Shown here: positions 56,968 through 64,000 of the stretch, piece by piece | How the letters are laid out: each line of letters starts with the position of its first letter | How positions within the stretch are numbered: the stretch's first letter is position 1 | Assembly (NCBI GenBank): GCA_964488865.1 | Contig: CAZAWR010000026.1 | Span: 37,085 to 101,084 of the forward strand | Direction of reading: 5' to 3' | Source: MWCO01 sp964488865 | GTDB taxonomy: Bacteria; Myxococcota_A; Polyangia; Polyangiales; Polyangiaceae | DNA length: 64,000 nucleotides | Notes under the pieces: generated by a model | What the model saw: only the letters and a program-made list of their open reading frames with translations | The model's database searches: none | Told to the model about the DNA's origin: nothing | Position numbers and translations under genes: made by a program

Positions 56968-57791
56968 GTTCTTCTCAGCCGCTCGAGGGGTACCAATTCG
57001 TCTGGGGTTGCTTCGTCATCGGAAGCGACCTTCAGGCCGAGAGCATGCCACAGGCGCGGGTCGAGCAGGTGAGAAGGTCGAACGTTGGCGAGCGCAGCGA
57101 GCATGTTCGCGCGTGTTCCGGGGTGACGGGCCTCCAGGTCGCTGAGCAGGGCGTCGATGGCCTTGCGCTGCTGGTTCGGCTGCGACCCGCAGAGTCGGCA
57201 GGGCAGGATGGGGAAGGCACAGTCCGACGCCAGCTGGGCGATCGATTCTTCCGCGCAGTAGATGAGCGGCCTGACCACCATGTGGTTTCCGTCATCCGAG
57301 ATCAGCTTGGGGGGCATGGCTTTGAGCTGTCCGGAGAACACGAGGTTCAAGAGGAGCGTCACGATGGCATCGTCGCGATGGTGGCCCAGCGCGATCTTGG
57401 TGCAGCCCAGCTCGTCCGAGAGCCGGTAGAGGATGGCGCGGCGCAGACGAGAGCAGAGCGAGCAGTACGACTTGCCATCGGGGATCTTGGCGCGCACGAC
57501 CGAGTAGGTGTCATCGCACTCGACGTGCAGGGCGAAGCCCCGAGATTGCAGGTAGTGAGTCAGGGGAGCGGGGTCGTGTCCGGGCTGTCGCTGGTCGATG
57601 TGCACGGGCACGAGGGTGAAGTGCACGGGGGCGCGATGCGACAGGGATTCGAGCAGGTGGAAGAGGACGTAGGAGTCCTTCCCACCGGACAGCGCGACGA
57701 GGATGCGATCGCCGTCGTGGATCATGTCGAACCCACGCACGGCTCTCGCGACGTCACGGGACAGCTTTCGCTGGAGGGGGTGGGTGGTCAT
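56964..57791 (-). CDS. ttcA: tRNA 2-thiocytidine biosynthesis protein TtcA-like
   Basis: 275 residues, PP-loop ATPase that makes 2-thiocytidine at position 32 of tRNA. P-loop RILVALSGGKDSYVLFHLL; cluster-binding Cys pair YCSLCSRLRRAILY and the later CRLCGSQP; GHHRDDAIVTLLLNL and NMLAALANVRPSHLLDP are typical of TtcA. The C-terminal part is as expected in length. Start ATG at 57791. A related tRNA-thiolation enzyme is possible. Confidence 0.9.
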   Translation of the reverse strand: MTTHPLQRKLSRDVARAVRGFDMIHDGDRILVALSGGKDSYVLFHLLESLSHRAPVHFTLVPVHIDQRQPGHDPAPLTHYLQSRGFALHVECDDTYSVVRAKIPDGKSYCSLCSRLRRAILYRLSDELGCTKIALGHHRDDAIVTLLLNLVFSGQLKAMPPKLISDDGNHMVVRPLIYCAEESIAQLASDCAFPILPCRLCGSQPNQQRKAIDALLSDLEARHPGTRANMLAALANVRPSHLLDPRLWHALGLKVASDDEATPDELVPLERLRRT

Positions 57792-58154
57792 GGCGCGTTT
57801 CTAGGGTTTGTCGGCTCGAGTGTCGACCGTGCTCGCACTCGTGCCGCCGCTCGAATCGGTGGTGCAGGTTCGGACACAGTGCGTCGTGCCGGGCTAGCGC
57901 AGTTCTTGTCGCGTTGCGCCAATGGGGGAGGAGCAGGGGCGTGGGAAGGGGGGTAGCGCCGGGGGGTCGGGGGACATGGGTCAGGGCTATGAAGTAAAAA
58001 TTAATATATAATTAGGGTAGTTACAAACACAGACGGCCGCGCGCTCAAGCGCGAATTTCTTTGGGACTTGTCTCGAAAAGGATGGGGAGTCCGCACGGAT
58101 TGACCTCGGAACGAATGCCGTGGTAGGTCGCTCGCGCCTGAAAGGAAAAGGCTG
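57792..58154 (+). promoter_or_regulatory. Upstream region of the ATP-synthase F0 operon
   Basis: 363 bp with divergent promoters. An island at 57991-58030 is strikingly AT-rich and contains a perfect TATAAT (58007-58012) but no good -35 at 17 bp. A hairpin CGCGC-TCAA-GCGCG (58040-58053) followed by AATTTCTTT lies in the probable leader. No open frame is convincing. The 57800-57950 part is G-rich and unremarkable. Confidence 0.45.
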
Positions 58155-58421
58155 ATGCAAGGTTTACGAGGCATCGGCACCTACGGCACCGTGGGGTTGG
58201 ACTTCGCGGTGGCCGTCACCATCGGCCTTCTGGGCGGGTGGTGGCTGGACAAGAAGGTTGGATGGACGCCCTGGCTCACGGTCGTGGGCTTGCTTCTTGG
58301 CGTTGCGGTCGGATTCAACGTTCTGTTCAAGGCAGCGAGAAAGCTGAGAGAAGAGACGGAGCGAGACGAGCGAGAGAGTCACAGCAAGCGAGATGGGAAC
58401 GATGACGCAAGCGGACGATAG
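58155..58421 (+). CDS. atpZ: AtpZ/AtpI-family F0 assembly protein
   Basis: 88 residues, two membrane helices (LDFAVAVTIGLLGGWWLDK, PWLTVVGLLLGVAVGFNVLF) with a charged C-terminus. The pattern G-x-x-x-D-x-x-x-G and position directly upstream of atpI and atpB match AtpZ, which assists F0 or ion (Mg/Ca) transport. A ribosome-binding site AAAGGAAAAGG precedes the ATG. Its 3' end overlaps the next gene by 29 bases. Confidence 0.8.
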   Translation: MQGLRGIGTYGTVGLDFAVAVTIGLLGGWWLDKKVGWTPWLTVVGLLLGVAVGFNVLFKAARKLREETERDERESHSKRDGNDDASGR

Positions 58422-58872
58422 TCGGAACGGAGCCCAGGGGCTTCCCGCGCCCGGCGCCGAGTTGCACCTGGCGCTGGTAGCGACCGGGGGCTTCGGGGTG
58501 ATCGCATCGCTTGTGGCCATGCTGGGCTGGGATCTGCGGGCGGCGGTGGGCGTGCTGGCAGGCGCCCTGCTGGCCGTGGGCAACTTGTGGGTCTTCAAGC
58601 GGCTGGGTCACGCATTCCTGTCGGGCAAGGGTTCGTCACGCGCCATGTGGGGGCTCCTCGGGGTCTTCAAGTTCGTGGCGCTCATGGTCGGGGTGGGGTT
58701 GCTTCTGCGGCACGACATCGTGGACGCAATTCCGCTCATTGTGGGCTACACCGCGTTGCCGGTCGGGATCACGTCGTCGAACTTCTTCGCGGCGCGATTC
58801 CAGGAAGAGCCCGTTCACGAAGGCAAGGGAGTTGGGTCGAGCGGTTCGTCCGATCCAATGGAGAAGAGCTGA
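58393..58872 (+). CDS. atpI: ATP synthase protein I (AtpI-like)
   Basis: 159 residues with four helices (LALVATGGFGVIASLVAML, AAVGVLAGALLAVGNLW, GVFKFVALMVGVGLLL, AIPLIVGYTALPVGITSS), the layout of AtpI c-ring assembly factors. ATG 58393 or 58402 both possible. Overlaps atpZ in another frame and lies nine bases before atpB. Confidence 0.78.
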   Translation: MGTMTQADDSRNGAQGLPAPGAELHLALVATGGFGVIASLVAMLGWDLRAAVGVLAGALLAVGNLWVFKRLGHAFLSGKGSSRAMWGLLGVFKFVALMVGVGLLLRHDIVDAIPLIVGYTALPVGITSSNFFAARFQEEPVHEGKGVGSSGSSDPMEKS

Positions 58873-58881
58873 GCGCGAGAC

Positions 58882-59700
58882 ATGCCTGAGCACACTTCGT
58901 TTCTCACCTACCTGGTTCACATGCTGCCCAACGGGTCCGAGCTCGCGCAGGAGTTCGGGCATGGGGTGATTGCCCACACGCCGCCAACCTGGCAGTCGTG
59001 GGAGCCACCCATCACGGCAGCGTTGCTCGTCCTCGTGTTGCTGGCGCTCGGGTACCATGCGCGGGCCAAGTACGCGAAGCTCGACGATGCGGTGGTGCCT
59101 GAGGACAAGCTCAGCATCCGCACCTTCTTCGAGGTGTTCCTCGGATACTTCTACGGCATGGCGCGGGACGTCATGGGACCTGAGCGGGCCAAGCGCTACT
59201 TCCCGATCATCGGCGCGGCGGCCTGCTTCGTCTTCTTCGGGAACATCGTCGGCCTCATCCCGGGCCTCATGATTCCCCCGACGTCCAGCCTGAACATCAC
59301 GCTCGGCTCCGCGGCCTTGGTGTTCGTCCTGTTCAACTACTACGGCATCAAGGCCAACGGCGTGGGCTACTTCAAGCACATGTGCGGCCCGTGGCTCGGG
59401 CCAGCCGGCATTCCGCTCAACGCCTTGATCTTCGTGGTCGAGGTCATCTCGACCTGTGTCCGTCCCATCACCCTGTCGGTTCGTCTCATGCTCAACATGG
59501 CGGTGGACCACATGCTCGTGGGCATCTTCCTGGGGTTGTTCGCGCTGTTCGTCCCCGTGCCCGTCATGTTCCTCGGGGTGATCGTGATCCTCGTGCAGAC
59601 CCTTGTCTTCACACTGCTGTCGTCGATCTACATCGCGCTCGCCACCGAGCACGAAGAGCACGACCACGGTTCCGCGGAGCACGCGCACGCGCACGCGTAG
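58882..59700 (+). CDS. atpB: F0F1 ATP synthase subunit a
   Basis: 272 residues, the stator channel subunit. Conserved features: GFAMIPP-like region GLIPGLMIPPTSSLNITLG, the essential Arg region ISTCVRPITLSVRLMLNMAV and the final helix pair (MFLGVIVILVQTLVFTLLSS). An extended His/Ala-rich tail (EHEEHDHGSAEHAHAHA) is unusual. Followed by atpE after 148 bp. Confidence 0.95.
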   Translation: MPEHTSFLTYLVHMLPNGSELAQEFGHGVIAHTPPTWQSWEPPITAALLVLVLLALGYHARAKYAKLDDAVVPEDKLSIRTFFEVFLGYFYGMARDVMGPERAKRYFPIIGAAACFVFFGNIVGLIPGLMIPPTSSLNITLGSAALVFVLFNYYGIKANGVGYFKHMCGPWLGPAGIPLNALIFVVEVISTCVRPITLSVRLMLNMAVDHMLVGIFLGLFALFVPVPVMFLGVIVILVQTLVFTLLSSIYIALATEHEEHDHGSAEHAHAHA

Positions 59701-59848
59701 CCCCGCCGAGAGCCGAAGGCTGACAACGAAGGTGATAGAGCACGGAACGAGGCAACTTCGACCGTGCATGCAGAGAACCAAAGGAACTGAGAAAGCCACG
59801 GGGAGTCATGCCCAGTCCGCGTGGTGCCATTGAAAGGAGCGATGTTGG

Positions 59849-60184
59849 ATGTCGTCGAAGAACAAGCTGGCGCTTGCCGTAGGGACCGTTGTCGCGCTCA
59901 TCTCCACGTCCGCGTTCGCGCAGGACTCCGCCACGAACGCCAATGACGTGTATGCGTGGGCGGCAGCCGGGGCCGGCTTCGCCATTGGCATCGCCGCGCT
60001 CGGTGGTACCACGGGTCAGGGCAGGTCAGTGTCCGCAGCCGTGGAAGGCATCTCCCGCAACCCGGGCGCCGCACCCCGAATCCAGACGGCCATGATTCTC
60101 GGCCTCGCGATGATCGAGTCTCTCGTTCTGTTCGCACTCGTCATCGCCATCCTGCTCTGGACCAAGATCACCGTCGGCGTGTAG
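59849..60184 (+). CDS. atpE: F0F1 ATP synthase subunit c with signal peptide
   Basis: 111 residues, longer than the usual ~80 because of an N-terminal Sec-type signal (ALAVGTVVALISTSAFA, cleavage after ~24). The mature hairpin has SRNPGAAPRIQ in the loop and ion-carrying Glu90 in GLAMIESLVLFALVI. Gln57 in GGTTGQGRSV and Ser91 are present as in Na+ rings, but the Thr and Tyr ligands are Leu and Phe, so H+ is more likely. AAGGAGC lies upstream. No atpF/H/A genes follow; the F1 part is elsewhere. Confidence 0.93.
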   Translation: MSSKNKLALAVGTVVALISTSAFAQDSATNANDVYAWAAAGAGFAIGIAALGGTTGQGRSVSAAVEGISRNPGAAPRIQTAMILGLAMIESLVLFALVIAILLWTKITVGV

Positions 60185-60287
60185 TCCGCTCCGTCGGCCC
60201 CCACGACAGGGTCACGCCTGCACGGCTCGGTCGTGCCCTTCTGCCCGTCCACCGGGCGCATGGCTGTCTTGCGCCCTGTCGCCGAGC

Positions 60288-62000
60288 TCACCCGCGTCGC
60301 AAGTCCAACACGACGTGTCCAATCAGGGACGCGAACCCGACGCCTAGCAACGCCAACGCCAGCAACGGATGACGACCCATGGCGAGCAACGCCGTGCCCG
60401 ACGTCACGAACGTGGCGACGACCATGCCTGCGAAGAGGCGTCGTCCGAGCCGGTCGACGGCGCGAGGGAACTCGGGGATGGACACGCGCAACAGCAAGCG
60501 TCCGAGCCGGAGGTCGTCGAGCACTTCGGCGAGCTGGCCGGGCATCTCGTAGGCGAGGGCCGACAGTTTTTCGAGACCGCGCCACATCTCGTTGCCGATG
60601 CGTTGTGGCGAATACCTCTTGCGAAGAAGCTCGAGGAAGTGGGGTCGCGCTTCGGCGAACACATCGAGGCCGGGCAACACGTCCTTCGCCACGCCCTCCA
60701 CGGTCATGAGCGCCTTGGCGACCAGAAGGAAGTCGGGGGGGACCTCGAGCCCGTGGCGCGTCGCCCCCTGGATGATGTCGCGCAACAAGCTCGAGAGCTC
60801 GATGTCCTTGAGCTGCCGGCCGAGATATCGATCCGCCAGCTCCGCGACGTCGGCGCGATAGGCACGCACATCGATCTTTTTGGTGGGCGTTCCGATGGCA
60901 ACCATCGCGTCGGCGAGGCCGAGGTAGTCTCGACGCACGGCAGCCACCAGCAGGTCGAGGGTCTTGTCTCGCAGCTCGGGGGAGAGTCTTCCGACCATGC
61001 CGAGGTCGAACATGGCGAAGGTGGGGGAGGCGGCCTCGCCCATGATCAGGAGGTTTCCTGGGTGAGGATCGGCGTGAAAAAAGCCGTCCTCTAGGATCTG
61101 CTTGATGACCACCCGGATCGCGCGCTGCGCGATGGCGCCTCGGTCGAACCCCGCCGCGAGGGCGTCGTAAATCTTTCGCCCATGGAGGAACTCGAGGGTG
61201 AGCACGAACCGACCGGAAGCATCACGATGTACGCGGGGGAAACGAACGTCGGGATCACCCGCGAAGTTCTCGGCGAAGCGCACCGCGTTCTCCGCCTCGC
61301 CGCGGAAGTCGAGTTCGCTGGTGATGGCGCGATCGAACTGCTCGACGAGGGCGCTCGGCGCGTAGATGTGAGACTCGGGGATGGCTCGCTCCAGGAGTCG
61401 CGCCAGGCCGTGCAGGAGATCGAGGTCCCGCGCGACCACCTGGGCCACGCCGGGACGCTGCACCTTCACCGCCACCTCGATGCGGCCCTCCGGGGTGAGG
61501 AGCACGGCACGGTGGACCTGACCGATGGATGCCGCGGCGATGGGCTTCGGATCGAACGCCTCGAACAGATCGTTCAGGGAAGCCCCCAGCGACTGCTCCA
61601 CCTGCTCTCGGATCTCGACGAAGTCGACCGGCGGCACGTCGTCCTGGAGCTTTCGAAGCTCCTCGACGATGTCCTGCGGGATGACGTCGCCGCGTGTGGA
61701 CAGCAACTGTCCGAGCTTGACGAAGCAAGGACCGAGGTCCTGCGCGACCAAGCGCAATCGCACGGCGAGGGAGATCTGCTCACGCTCTTGCTCGCCGCGC
61801 GAGAGCTCTTCTGCGGGAATGAAGTCCCGCTCCGAGGGTGGGGGAACGGAGTCTCCGACGCGGTCGCCGCCTTCGCGTGGCGCTTTGGATCGAGGGTGCC
61901 GAAGCCGGGAGACGATCTCTCCGAAGCCGTGCCGGACGAGGACGACATAGATCTCGCGCAGACGGTTCAGGTCACGTGCTGCGGTCACGATGTTGAACAT
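60288..62000 (-). CDS. ubiB: UbiB/AarF (ABC1) family protein kinase-like
   Basis: 570 residues. ABC1 motifs: KLGQLLSTRGDVIPQDIVEE (K-x-G-Q), AAASIGQVHRAVL (Ala-rich loop), VAVKVQRPG, FFHADPHPGNLL and FDLGMVGRLS. Two C-terminal helices (RLFAGMVVATFVTSGTALLA, HPLLALALLGVGFASLIGHV) anchor it in the membrane. Supports ubiquinone or other quinone biosynthesis as an atypical ATPase/kinase. Upstream frame begins with ATG at 62000. The 103-bp gap to atpE holds nothing recognisable. Confidence 0.92.
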   Translation of the reverse strand: MFNIVTAARDLNRLREIYVVLVRHGFGEIVSRLRHPRSKAPREGGDRVGDSVPPPSERDFIPAEELSRGEQEREQISLAVRLRLVAQDLGPCFVKLGQLLSTRGDVIPQDIVEELRKLQDDVPPVDFVEIREQVEQSLGASLNDLFEAFDPKPIAAASIGQVHRAVLLTPEGRIEVAVKVQRPGVAQVVARDLDLLHGLARLLERAIPESHIYAPSALVEQFDRAITSELDFRGEAENAVRFAENFAGDPDVRFPRVHRDASGRFVLTLEFLHGRKIYDALAAGFDRGAIAQRAIRVVIKQILEDGFFHADPHPGNLLIMGEAASPTFAMFDLGMVGRLSPELRDKTLDLLVAAVRRDYLGLADAMVAIGTPTKKIDVRAYRADVAELADRYLGRQLKDIELSSLLRDIIQGATRHGLEVPPDFLLVAKALMTVEGVAKDVLPGLDVFAEARPHFLELLRKRYSPQRIGNEMWRGLEKLSALAYEMPGQLAEVLDDLRLGRLLLRVSIPEFPRAVDRLGRRLFAGMVVATFVTSGTALLAMGRHPLLALALLGVGFASLIGHVVLDLRRG

Positions 62001-62025
62001 CAGCGGGCCCTGCGAGTGAGAGGGG

Positions 62026-63297
62026 TCATCGAACGCGGATCACGGTTCCGAGCGCGAAGTCGGAGGGCAGGATCGCGCGCCATCCAGCGGGCAAACGGGG
62101 GCTGGTGAAAGCGAACATCCACTGGGCGTCGAACGGCGCGAGATTGACGCAGCCATGGCTGCGTACGTGACCGAACTTGTCGTGCCAGAACGCGGCGTGC
62201 AAACCGACGCCGCGATGGAAGAACTGGACGAAGGGCACGTCCTCGATGAGGTAAAGATCGGAGGCTTCCTCGTCTTCGATGTTGCCCATGCTCGAGGCCA
62301 GGAGCTTGACCCAGATTCTGTGCACGCCGTGAGGCGTGGCGAACGGTGTGTTCTGGCGCCCGCGCCCCGTGGACACGAGGGTGGCGTACACGGGCCTGTC
62401 CCCTTCGTACGCCACGAGGGTCTGGGAATCGAGGTGGATGTCGATCCAACGCTCACCGGGCCGGACTTCCTCCGGCGGGTCGGCCTTGCTCGGCTTGCGC
62501 GCGTCGCGATCGCTGACCCAGGTGTCGTCGCCGATGCGGTAGTAGGCGCGGCCCGTGACGACCTTCTCCTCGAGGACATGCAGCAACTGAAAGCGGACGA
62601 GGCTCTGCTGCTTGACGGCGTGCGGTGCGGGCTTGGACAACGCGCGCGCCTGGGCCGTGTGCACCCACGCGATGTCCATGCTCCCGTCTCGGATGACCTC
62701 ACCACGAAAGGCCGTGGGCCGGACTGGGTTGAGGTCGCGCATGGGCACCCAAAGTCCGCGCGTGGTTCGCCCGTAGACGTCGCCCTGGTGTTCTCGCTGC
62801 TGGACGACGGCCACCGCGAAGCCGGGCTCGAAGCTCTGATCCGGCGTGGAGACGTCGACGGCGCGGAGGTGGGAGTATCCCCAGGAGCCATTTCGCCCGA
62901 CGAAGAAGTACCGATAGGGCAAGCCGTCGGGGACGTTCTCGTAGACGGAGAAGGAGGCGGCGACCGGGGGAGACTGGGAGAGGGTGACCTTGTCCTGGCA
63001 GACCCAGGCCAGGGGTCCGACGCTGATCCACCTACCTGCGCAACCGGGTCCTCGCTTGAAGGCGAAGACGGGCATGGGGATGTCGGCGGCGAGGACGCCG
63101 CGCCTGGGGGCGGAGGCGAGGGGGCTCTCGAGAATGGGGACCTCGTCGTGGATGGCCAGGAGAGAGTTGGCGCCGCGGGGGATGGGGATGTCGCCGGGGT
63201 CAATCCAGGGAGGAGCGAGGTGAGCGAGCGCATGGGATGCGAGCGCGAGGGAGAGGATGGGAATGGCACCGATCAGGAGGTTGGAGGGTTGTTGCAC
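62026..63297 (-). CDS. Secreted L,D-transpeptidase (YkuD domain)
   Basis: 423 residues, GTG start. Signal peptide (IGAIPILSLALASHALA), then a ~250-residue region with SH3-like/unknown repeats, then a YkuD domain with HVRSHGCVNLAPFDAQW; the catalytic Cys is in SHGCVNL and the His in DKFGHVRSHG. Catalyses 3-3 cross-linking in peptidoglycan or attaches proteins such as Lpp. Separated from the FHA gene by 346 bp. Confidence 0.9.
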   Translation of the reverse strand: MQQPSNLLIGAIPILSLALASHALAHLAPPWIDPGDIPIPRGANSLLAIHDEVPILESPLASAPRRGVLAADIPMPVFAFKRGPGCAGRWISVGPLAWVCQDKVTLSQSPPVAASFSVYENVPDGLPYRYFFVGRNGSWGYSHLRAVDVSTPDQSFEPGFAVAVVQQREHQGDVYGRTTRGLWVPMRDLNPVRPTAFRGEVIRDGSMDIAWVHTAQARALSKPAPHAVKQQSLVRFQLLHVLEEKVVTGRAYYRIGDDTWVSDRDARKPSKADPPEEVRPGERWIDIHLDSQTLVAYEGDRPVYATLVSTGRGRQNTPFATPHGVHRIWVKLLASSMGNIEDEEASDLYLIEDVPFVQFFHRGVGLHAAFWHDKFGHVRSHGCVNLAPFDAQWMFAFTSPRLPAGWRAILPSDFALGTVIRVR

Positions 63298-63643
63298 GGG
63301 ACAGGGAGCTTAGATCGGTGCGGGGGGGCGTGCCAGCGATGGCGCGTTGCTGCGTGCCCGAAGTCGCTACCGGGTTGAGGCCCGGCTACGACGATGGACG
63401 GATGACGGACATCAACTAGGAGCTGAGAACACGGAACACGGAACAGAGAACCAGGAATGGGCAGAGTCAGGCGCAACACGCACCGCCTCCCTCCGCGCCA
63501 CCCTTCTGTGCCATATGCGTCCTCTGTGGTTCTCCGGAGTGCGATCCCAGTACTCACTGCAGGCGCACGGTACTGGCCACGGACAGAAAGAAGGACGGAC
63601 AGAGCCGGTTGACTCGGGCTCGACGTGAGTGGGGGACTTGTAC
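63298..63643. other. Intergenic, simple-sequence tracts
   Basis: 346 bp without a supported gene. Around 63425-63465 there is an A-rich purine tract (AGAACACGGAACACGGAACA). Promoters for the transpeptidase gene should be near 63300-63400; no clear boxes are seen. Confidence 0.5.
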
Positions 63644-64000
63644 TCAGCGGAAGGAGAAGCGCAGGTCGTGGTCGCAGATGCGGAAGGTGTCGTTGTCGTT
63701 GACGACCTTTCGCGCGATGCGTTGGCCGTTGTACTCGACGCCGTTGGTGGAGCCCATGTCGACCATGTAGTACTGGCCGTTGAGGAACTCGACCATGGCG
63801 TGCTGTCGGGAGACGTTGGGGTCCTTGATGGTGAGGTCAGAGGACTGCTTTCCGCGGCCGATGATGAAGCGGTCCTTGGTGACCGGATAGGACTGGTTAT
63901 TGTACCAGACGGTCAGCTGGGGTCCGTAGCCTGGTCCTGCGGCGGGCTGCTGCTGCGGTTGCTGCGGCGGCTGGGGCGGCGGCTGGGGCTGGTAGGCCTG
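63644..64000 (-). CDS. FHA-domain protein, C-terminal part (5' end outside window)
   Basis: The frame is open to the window edge, so the start is missing. The visible 118 residues begin with a Pro/Gln-rich linker (QPQPPPQPPQQPQQQP) and end with a complete FHA domain: FIIGRGKQSSDLTI, DPNVSRQHAMVEFL and VDMGSTNGVEYNGQRI, the phosphothreonine-binding residues R, S and N included. FHA domains read phosphoproteins produced by Ser/Thr kinases such as the one at 36540-38033. It is the last protein, ends in stop at 63644. Confidence 0.88.
   Translation of the reverse strand, partial: QAYQPQPPPQPPQQPQQQPAAGPGYGPQLTVWYNNQSYPVTKDRFIIGRGKQSSDLTIKDPNVSRQHAMVEFLNGQYYMVDMGSTNGVEYNGQRIARKVVNDNDTFRICDHDLRFSFR

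Overview
The window is about 64 kb of very GC-rich, densely coding bacterial chromosome. No 16S sequence is present, so the taxonomy is inferred. The gene style (many lipoproteins, a Pkn-type Ser/Thr kinase with a C-terminal membrane anchor, an FHA protein, a VKOR-type disulfide system, a GspC-like PDZ protein and an F0 ATP-synthase operon encoded apart from F1) suits a Myxococcota (myxobacterial) relative, probably Polyangia-like. No rRNA, tRNA, CRISPR array or intact insertion sequence was seen.

Layout. 0-4 kb: the end of a DNA topoisomerase VI operon (top6B partial, top6A), an intergenic region with two ~140-bp copies of a structured direct repeat, then purB. 4-7.4 kb (minus): a GerW/YtfJ - DUF2953 - GerW - glycosyltransferase operon and an extensin-like/M15-like secreted protein. 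7.5-12.2 kb: two ferritin-like proteins, a GspC-like protein, and an overlapping isochorismatase-like / FAD oxidoreductase / RlmN-like radical SAM operon. 12.2-15.3 kb: an AmpG-like permease and a PAS-protein gene bracketed by a ~117-bp duplication of the 3' end of the following gene. 15.4-24.7 kb: a transglutaminase/beta-propeller protein, then a scarred stretch (17.2-19.85 kb) with an RtcB remnant, an IS91-type transposase remnant and short dispersed repeats, then a lipoprotein/TonB-dependent receptor pair. 24.8-32.4 kb: GAF histidine kinase, thiolase-like/DUF35 pair, uppS, CPBP protease and UbiA prenyltransferase. 32.4-42.2 kb: serS, a thiol-redox cluster (two VKOR-thioredoxin fusions and a TlpA-like lipoprotein) around a Ser/Thr kinase, rnr and a HU-like gene with a leader hairpin.

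42.2-50.6 kb (minus): the most unusual cassette. A SPASM radical SAM protein overlaps a metallophosphoesterase; these are followed by a 975-residue membrane protein (degenerate spermidine-synthase-like centre plus NapH-like 4Fe-4S C-terminus), a radical SAM AmrS homologue with a consensus Tat motif, a lipoprotein AMMECR1 and a GbsR-type regulator. This looks like an exported AmmeMemoRadiSam-type system with its own membrane electron-transfer subunit and without Memo.

50.8-57.8 kb: a large anchored protein of unknown function, an overlapping CcmE (Cys type) / glycosyltransferase / LolA-like operon, an unknown 446-residue protein, and ttcA with a membrane protein. 57.8-64 kb: an AT-rich promoter region and atpZ-atpI-atpB-atpE (F0 only), then a UbiB kinase, an L,D-transpeptidase and a partial FHA protein. 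Start codons given here were often moved inward from the longest open frame on the basis of ribosome-binding sites, overlaps or signal peptides.
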